Assembly (NCBI GenBank): GCA_016867135.1
Contig: VGKH01000010.1
Location: forward strand, 1-36,364
Length of the DNA: 36,364 nt
Source of the DNA: Candidatus Omnitrophota bacterium
GTDB lineage: Bacteria; Omnitrophota; Gorgyraeia; VGKH01
Reading direction: 5' to 3'
Shown: positions 32,515-36,364 of the stretch, in pieces
Layout: every line of letters begins with the position of its first letter
How positions within the stretch are numbered: position 1 is the first letter of the stretch
Translations under genes and position numbers: made by a program
The notes under the pieces: model-generated
What the model was told of the DNA's origin: nothing
Database searches by the model: none
The model's input: only the letters and a program-made list of their open reading frames with translations

Positions 32515-33840
32515 ATGATTTATACTATGAATAAGAAATTTATTGTATTAGTTATCACGATAGTCATCGTTTTATTTTCCCTAAGCGCGGCTTCAGCTTG
32601 CTATTTTTTGCTTACATCCAAAGGTTCGGGCTTTATCACAAAATTTGCGCTTTCTAAATTTGCCGGCTCAAATGATATTCAATTCGCTCAGGCAGAAGGT
32701 ATGCTGGCGCGGAAATTATCAATATATGATATTGAAATAAAAAATATAAAGGGGCTCTCAGGGGAGAATGTCTTAAAGATTCAAAGGCTTGATATCTATT
32801 TTGCCTCTTTTGGGATCCGGGGCCTGAACATAGAAGTGGATAACGGCAGGTTAAGATTGGCGGATTCAGATGCGATACTTTTCTACGGAAAATACATAAA
32901 AAAAGATTTGGATTTTAACGTGTATTCCCGGCGAGTAGATATCGGGGGATTGCGTGATTTGTTTTCGGCCAATAACACATTAGAAAATTTATCGGGTTCG
33001 GTAAGCGATTTAGACGTTTCTATCAAAGGCGCGTTGAATGAGTCAAAATTGATAGGAAACATGCAGATTGATAAGCTTGCCAAAAACGGCTTTTCCATGA
33101 TTGGTTGTCCGGTATCATTTAAAATAGATCTTAAAGATATCAGCGATAAGCTCGAGCTGCACGGAGAGGTGGTCTTAAAAAGCGGGACAGTCCAGGGACC
33201 AAAGACAAAAGCAAAACTAAGCCCAAGCAAGATTATATTTTCCGGGGATCCCATGAAGCCGCGATTAGATGTCAGGGCGATCTCAACCATAGAACGAGTC
33301 AAAATTGATATTGAATTAAAAGGGACGATAGAGGAGCCCGATTTAAAACTTACGTCAGAACCTGCCAGGTCACAGGAGAGATTATTAATCATGCTGGCGA
33401 CCGGAAAGAGCTGGACAGCCACTGAGACGTCTTTATTCCAGCAAAAACCTTCCCTGGGAGTGGCTAAGGATTTTATTGATTATTTTATTTTAGGAGGGCA
33501 AGGCAGTAATCTTGCCAGTAAGCTTGGCATAAGCGATGTTTCGCTAAAATATGAAAAGCAGACAAAGGGCATTGAGGCCAAAAAAATGGTGACTGACAAG
33601 ACTTCGGTAATCTACGGCATTGAACAAGAGATAAAAGAAAATGATAGCCAAGGAAAAAAAGAAACACAATCAACCATAACCCAGAAAATCGGCGGCGAAT
33701 ATAATATCACCGATAATATTAGCGTAGGCGGCGAAAAAGAGTTAAAATCACAACAACAAAATAAGAATATTCAACAGCCGCAACAAGAGGCTGATCCGGC
33801 CAACGATAAGATTTACTTAAAATATAAAACAGAGTTTTAA
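32515..33840 (+). CDS. TamB-like translocation/assembly module protein (short form)
   Basis: 441 aa with an N-terminal membrane anchor (KFIVLVITIVIVLFSLSAASACYFLL). The body is repetitive beta-strand sequence. Residues 250-310 hold the TamB C-terminal signature: LKGTIEEPDLKLTSEPARSQERLLIMLATG, followed by KDFIDYFILGGQGSNLASKLGISDVSLKYE. It ends in a beta-signal-like KIYLKYKTEF. Classical TamB is about 1,250 aa; short versions occur in several phyla. TamB-type proteins bridge the envelope and take part in outer-membrane biogenesis or lipid transport. An in-frame ATG at 32527 is an alternative start. No TamA/BamA gene is adjacent. Confidence 0.82.
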   Translation: MIYTMNKKFIVLVITIVIVLFSLSAASACYFLLTSKGSGFITKFALSKFAGSNDIQFAQAEGMLARKLSIYDIEIKNIKGLSGENVLKIQRLDIYFASFGIRGLNIEVDNGRLRLADSDAILFYGKYIKKDLDFNVYSRRVDIGGLRDLFSANNTLENLSGSVSDLDVSIKGALNESKLIGNMQIDKLAKNGFSMIGCPVSFKIDLKDISDKLELHGEVVLKSGTVQGPKTKAKLSPSKIIFSGDPMKPRLDVRAISTIERVKIDIELKGTIEEPDLKLTSEPARSQERLLIMLATGKSWTATETSLFQQKPSLGVAKDFIDYFILGGQGSNLASKLGISDVSLKYEKQTKGIEAKKMVTDKTSVIYGIEQEIKENDSQGKKETQSTITQKIGGEYNITDNISVGGEKELKSQQQNKNIQQPQQEADPANDKIYLKYKTEF

Positions 33841-33874
33841 TATCCAATAAATAAAATTGATAAGGGTTTTGTTA

Positions 33875-34321
33875 ATGGCTTGCAGATTCCGATATTTTAT
33901 CCTTATAGTTTTCATAAGCCTTGGTTTAATCTGCGGCTGTTCGCCCGCGCCAGATTCAAATCTTAAAGCAGATAAAGAAACCTATAATGGCCTCGGAGTT
34001 ATTGAACAGGCATTCAGGAAGCATCAGTCTGGTTTCTTTGTGGCATCAAGCGGGACTATTGAAAATATTTTATCTGATGATTTAAAGCCGCCACCCCATC
34101 AGCGTATTATCCTGAGGCTGGAAAATGGCCAGACATTGCTATTGCTTTTTAACATTGATGTTTGCCCCAGGATAGCTGATTTAGCTATCGGTGATAAGAT
34201 AGATTTTCGTGGCAGGTACCTCTGGAACGAGAAAGGCGGGGCAATAGATTATATTCATCGCGATCCGGCAGGCCGTTTAGCCGGCGGATGGATTAAGCAC
34301 AAGGGAAAGACATATCGGTAA
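33875..34321 (+). CDS. DUF3465-type lipoprotein
   Basis: 148 aa from ATG 33875, with AAGGG 8 nt before it. A TTG at 33857 would add six residues. The signal peptide ends in a lipobox (LICGC). The conserved part reads GTIENILSDD, HQRIILRLENGQTLLLLFNIDVCPRI, LAIGDKIDFRGRYLWNEKGGAIDYIHRDPAGR and GWIKHKGKTYR, the DUF3465 pattern. The usual HN in the middle motif is FN here. Function unknown; probably an anchored envelope protein of OB-like fold. Confidence 0.82.
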   Translation: MACRFRYFILIVFISLGLICGCSPAPDSNLKADKETYNGLGVIEQAFRKHQSGFFVASSGTIENILSDDLKPPPHQRIILRLENGQTLLLLFNIDVCPRIADLAIGDKIDFRGRYLWNEKGGAIDYIHRDPAGRLAGGWIKHKGKTYR

Positions 34322-34420
34322 TGATTAGGAAATAAACAGTGACAGTTCAAGCATAATTGATTAGTAGCAATAGATATATCTGGACACGGTCCATGGATCT
34401 TTACGGTGTAAATTAGGATA

Positions 34421-35401
34421 ATGATGAATAGATATATTTTTATGCGCACATTAAAGAAGGCTTTTTTGGTGGGTGCAAGGACCGTGGGGAGGTATTTTAC
34501 AAGATCCAGTTTTCTCCCCAGCCCAGTCCCGATTTTATCTATTGAATGCACAAATTTCTGTAATTCAAAATGCGTTTATTGCGCAAATAGCAATATGCAG
34601 ACTCCCCGGCAGCATTTAGATATGGAAAAATACAAGAAGGCCATAGATGAATTCGTAGCCATGGGAGGAGTTGACATCAACTTCAACAGCTGTATCGGAG
34701 AGCCGCTTCTGGACCCCACGCTAGTAGAAAAAATAAAATACTTGCGAAAATACCCCCAGCTTAAATTTGAAGGGTTTTTTACTACTTTGCAGTGGCTGCA
34801 TAAATTTAATCTTGGCGAGTTTTTTGAAATGGGAAACGCCGCTATCACCATTTCCACTTCCTTGTCGGGGAAAGAAAAATATTGCGAGTTTTTCGGCGAG
34901 GATTTATACGAACAGGCCTTAAAAAATATCTTAACGCTCATCGAAGAAAATAAAAAGAGAGCAAATCCCCTTAAAATATTATTTATGATTGTGCCCACCA
35001 ATGAGCCCATTGATGCGGTCGTAAAACATCCTGATTTTTACTTGGTTGATTCCTTAACCGATAAGGCGGCAACCAGAGGGCTTAAGGCCTTCGTTGACGA
35101 TTGGTTCGGCAAGGTTAATCTGCCTTCCTATATGAGGAAACGGCCGATATATTTCAGGGCCTTTGCTCCCTGTGCGATTATGCTGAAGAGGCTGGTGGTT
35201 TTTTCTAACGGCAAGATTGGTATCTGCCCCAGCCGTGATTATGAGCAAAAATTGGTCTTAGGCGATATCAGCCGTGATTCATTAAAGGATGCCTGGAATT
35301 CAGAGCCGCTGAATAAATTACGTAACGATTGGCGCAAGAAAAATATCATCCCTGATATCTGCCTTCACTGCGGCCGTTATGAAGTGGCGCAGAGAAAATA
35401 A
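34421..35401 (+). CDS. Radical SAM/SPASM domain protein
   Basis: 326 aa. A short basic N-terminus of about 40 residues leads to IECTNFCNSKCVYC; the cluster motif is C47-x3-C51-x2-C54. A CIGEPLLDP motif corresponds to the usual GGEP segment. Auxiliary-cluster cysteines sit in the C-terminal part: FAPCAIM, GICPSRDYEQ and ICLHCGRYE. This half-SPASM architecture is common in peptide- or cofactor-modifying enzymes and in glycan/lipid-associated radical SAM proteins. The substrate is unknown. The ribosome binding site is weak; ATG at 34442 is an alternative start. A 99-bp spacer upstream shows no clear promoter. Confidence 0.87.
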   Translation: MMNRYIFMRTLKKAFLVGARTVGRYFTRSSFLPSPVPILSIECTNFCNSKCVYCANSNMQTPRQHLDMEKYKKAIDEFVAMGGVDINFNSCIGEPLLDPTLVEKIKYLRKYPQLKFEGFFTTLQWLHKFNLGEFFEMGNAAITISTSLSGKEKYCEFFGEDLYEQALKNILTLIEENKKRANPLKILFMIVPTNEPIDAVVKHPDFYLVDSLTDKAATRGLKAFVDDWFGKVNLPSYMRKRPIYFRAFAPCAIMLKRLVVFSNGKIGICPSRDYEQKLVLGDISRDSLKDAWNSEPLNKLRNDWRKKNIIPDICLHCGRYEVAQRK

Positions 35402-35416
35402 TATGGATAGGATCAG

Positions 35417-35507
35417 GGTGTCCCCAGAATAGAACAAAAGGGACACCATTAGGAATCCCTCGGCTACGCTCGGGATTAATTCGCCCGCCAATGAAGCAGT
35501 GGCGGGC
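35417..35507. repeat. REP-like hairpins upstream of the XRE gene
   Basis: Three hairpins in 91 bp. GGTGTCCC (35417-35424) pairs with GGGACACC (35440-35447). AATCCC...GGGATT forms a second, 35453-35478. GCCCGCCA (35483-35490) pairs with TGGCGGGC (35500-35507). The 24-nt block 35424-35447 recurs downstream of the gene. Confidence 0.7.
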
Positions 35508-35526
35508 TCATTGAGGAACGCAGATA

Positions 35527-36225
35527 ATGGATAAAGGACAAATCTTAATCGGAAATACAATCCGCAGATTCAGGGAAAATCAGGGCATAAGCCTTCAGGT
35601 GGTCTCGGAAAGAAGCGGTGTTGACCTGGAAACATTAACCAGGATTGAGGATAATAAGGCGACCGGCTCACTTGAGGCGCTTCGCGGTATTGCCGCGGCT
35701 TTAGGCTTTAAGCTCTCGGATTTAATTGAAGCGGGCAAAAGGATAAATGAGGCGATTAAAGAAGAATATAAAAAGAACATTAAAGATGCCAATTACGCCA
35801 AGATTTTGGTAGATTTTGTGCGCAAAGAGAGGGATGTGCGCTATCTGTTTAACGAGTTAAATATTGAGTTTAAATATAAACCTGCGCTCTTTCGCTGTTC
35901 GGATGAAGATAAGGATAAATATACTCTAACTTTTCCCCTTTTCTGCGATTACGTTAATCATTCCACTCTGCCTGTCGGTGAGCATAATTATTGTATTGAA
36001 TATGAATCTGAGAATCTTTTAGGCTTTACCACAAAAAAGATGCGGTTTTATTTTAAATTAAAAGATTTGATAGGCTGTGTATATAACGATAAATTCTTTG
36101 AATTGCGTTTTAAAAACAACGTTGCCGTAAGATTGACCTATAAATCCGATTCGCCGCTTGTCATTGATTTAAATGCAGTGCCGCAAGAGCATTTGGATGC
36201 ATTAGATTTCGGGCGCGCGCCATAA
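35527..36225 (+). CDS. XRE/Cro-type helix-turn-helix regulator with unrecognised C-terminal domain
   Basis: 232 aa. The N-terminal HTH_3 domain spans about residues 5-65 (LIGNTIRRFRENQGISLQVVSERSGVDLETLTRIEDNKA, then LEALRGIAAALGFKLSDLIEAG). The rest, about 165 residues, is not recognised. It is a mixed alpha/beta region with strands from about 105 to 210 (LTFPLFCDYVNHSTLP, NYCIEYESENLLGFTTKKMRFYFKLKDLIG) that could bind a ligand or protein. The gene is bracketed by repeats and GC palindromes. Its last codons (FGRAP) form the left arm of a GC hairpin. Confidence 0.8.
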   Translation: MDKGQILIGNTIRRFRENQGISLQVVSERSGVDLETLTRIEDNKATGSLEALRGIAAALGFKLSDLIEAGKRINEAIKEEYKKNIKDANYAKILVDFVRKERDVRYLFNELNIEFKYKPALFRCSDEDKDKYTLTFPLFCDYVNHSTLPVGEHNYCIEYESENLLGFTTKKMRFYFKLKDLIGCVYNDKFFELRFKNNVAVRLTYKSDSPLVIDLNAVPQEHLDALDFGRAP

Positions 36226-36249
36226 ATCTAAAAATTCAGGCGCGCGCCC
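36211..36249. repeat. GC hairpin at the 3' end of the XRE gene
   Basis: GGGCGCGCGCC (36211-36221) and GGCGCGCGCCC (36239-36249) form a perfect 11-bp stem with a 17-nt loop, including the stop codon. There is no T-run after it, so terminator function is uncertain. It is striking in an A/T-rich region. Confidence 0.75.
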
Positions 36250-36256
36250 ACAATTC

Positions 36257-36280
36257 AATTCCCGCCCGCGGGCGGGAATT
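36257..36280. repeat. 24-bp perfect palindrome
   Basis: AATTCCCGCCCG and its exact complement form a loop-less perfect palindrome. It follows the previous GC hairpin by 7 nt. It echoes the GCCCGCC hairpin upstream of the regulator gene. Operator, REP element or recombination site are all possible. Confidence 0.75.
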
Positions 36281-36288
36281 ATAAAAGC

Positions 36289-36364
36289 GGGGAACGTCCC
36301 TGAAGAACCAGAATAGAACAAAAGGGACACCCTTACGAATAATTCGGGGAACGTCCCTGATGAA
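36289..36364 (+). repeat. Start of a 57-bp-period repeat array and downstream copy of the 24-nt direct repeat
   Basis: GGGGAACGTCCCTGA occurs at 36289-36303 and again at 36346-36360, a period of 57 bp. Between them lies CCAGAATAGAACAAAAGGGA plus CACC (36308-36331), identical to 35424-35447. The window ends inside the second unit, so the array length is unknown. Confidence 0.65.

Noticed and set aside
32883-33422. 179-aa minus-strand frame opposite the TamB-like gene
   Set aside because: It is antisense to a gene with clear family motifs and has no signal or ribosome binding site of its own.
36289-36364. CRISPR array at the right edge
   Set aside because: Only two repeat units are seen, the intervening sequence recurs at 35424-35447, and no cas gene is near; it looks like a REP-type array.

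Overview
The window reads as a single chromosomal segment of an A/T-rich, diderm, uncultured-type bacterium. A double membrane is suggested by a SurA-like periplasmic chaperone, a TamB-like protein, two lipoproteins and a type IV pilus/type II secretion locus. The mix of short prepilins, AmmeMemoRadiSam genes, a recA-recX-alaS block and many small uncharacterised membrane proteins is most like Candidatus Omnitrophota. That assignment is inference from gene style, not a database result.

Region 1 (1-2406) is the end of a pilus/secretion operon: the tail of a GspF/PilC platform protein, two tandem cysteine-rich major-pilin-like genes and two minor prepilins. The second pilin seems to start with ATT and has Ala instead of Gly before the peptidase site. 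Region 2 (2407-3126) is a small island: a 218-bp imperfect palindrome, tRNA-Ala(CGC), two abutting 43-nt hairpins of identical geometry, and a small GIY-YIG nuclease gene.

Region 3 (3132-8412) holds a complete AmmeMemoRadiSam set: a radical SAM enzyme with an N-terminal membrane segment and a MEMO-AMMECR1 fusion with a lipoprotein signal. A DsbD/TauE-like membrane protein follows without a gap, then rsmE and mtaB. Region 4 (8413-18541) starts at a perfect sigma70-type promoter and runs recA-recX-alaS-hisD-hisB-hisH-hisA-hisF-hisI-trpE with almost no spacing, so it probably forms one long transcription unit. hisG, hisC, hisE and trpG are not in the window.

Region 5 (18542-26076) opens with a 255-bp leader containing competing hairpins, then rpsP-yajC-secDF-mfd-surA-like-pdxA-rsmA, again tightly packed. 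Its Mfd is a mini form lacking the UvrA-binding module and the C-terminal domain. Region 6 (26092-36225) is the accessory part: an orphan 109-aa protein, two radical SAM/SPASM enzymes, a cluster of membrane/envelope proteins (4-TM protein, zinc-ribbon membrane protein, YwqK-repeat protein, DUF6498-like protein), a 26-aa membrane peptide, a secreted MsrB-MsrA fusion with a second internal start, a TamB-like protein, a DUF3465-type lipoprotein and an XRE-type regulator. Two related A/T-rich inverted repeats bracket the peptide-msrBA unit. A 24-bp direct repeat plus GC-rich palindromes bracket the regulator.

The strongest leads are the possibly extracytoplasmic AmmeMemoRadiSam module beside a thiol/electron transporter, the paired 43-nt hairpins between tRNA-Ala and the GIY-YIG gene, the mini-Mfd, and the dual-start MsrBA.
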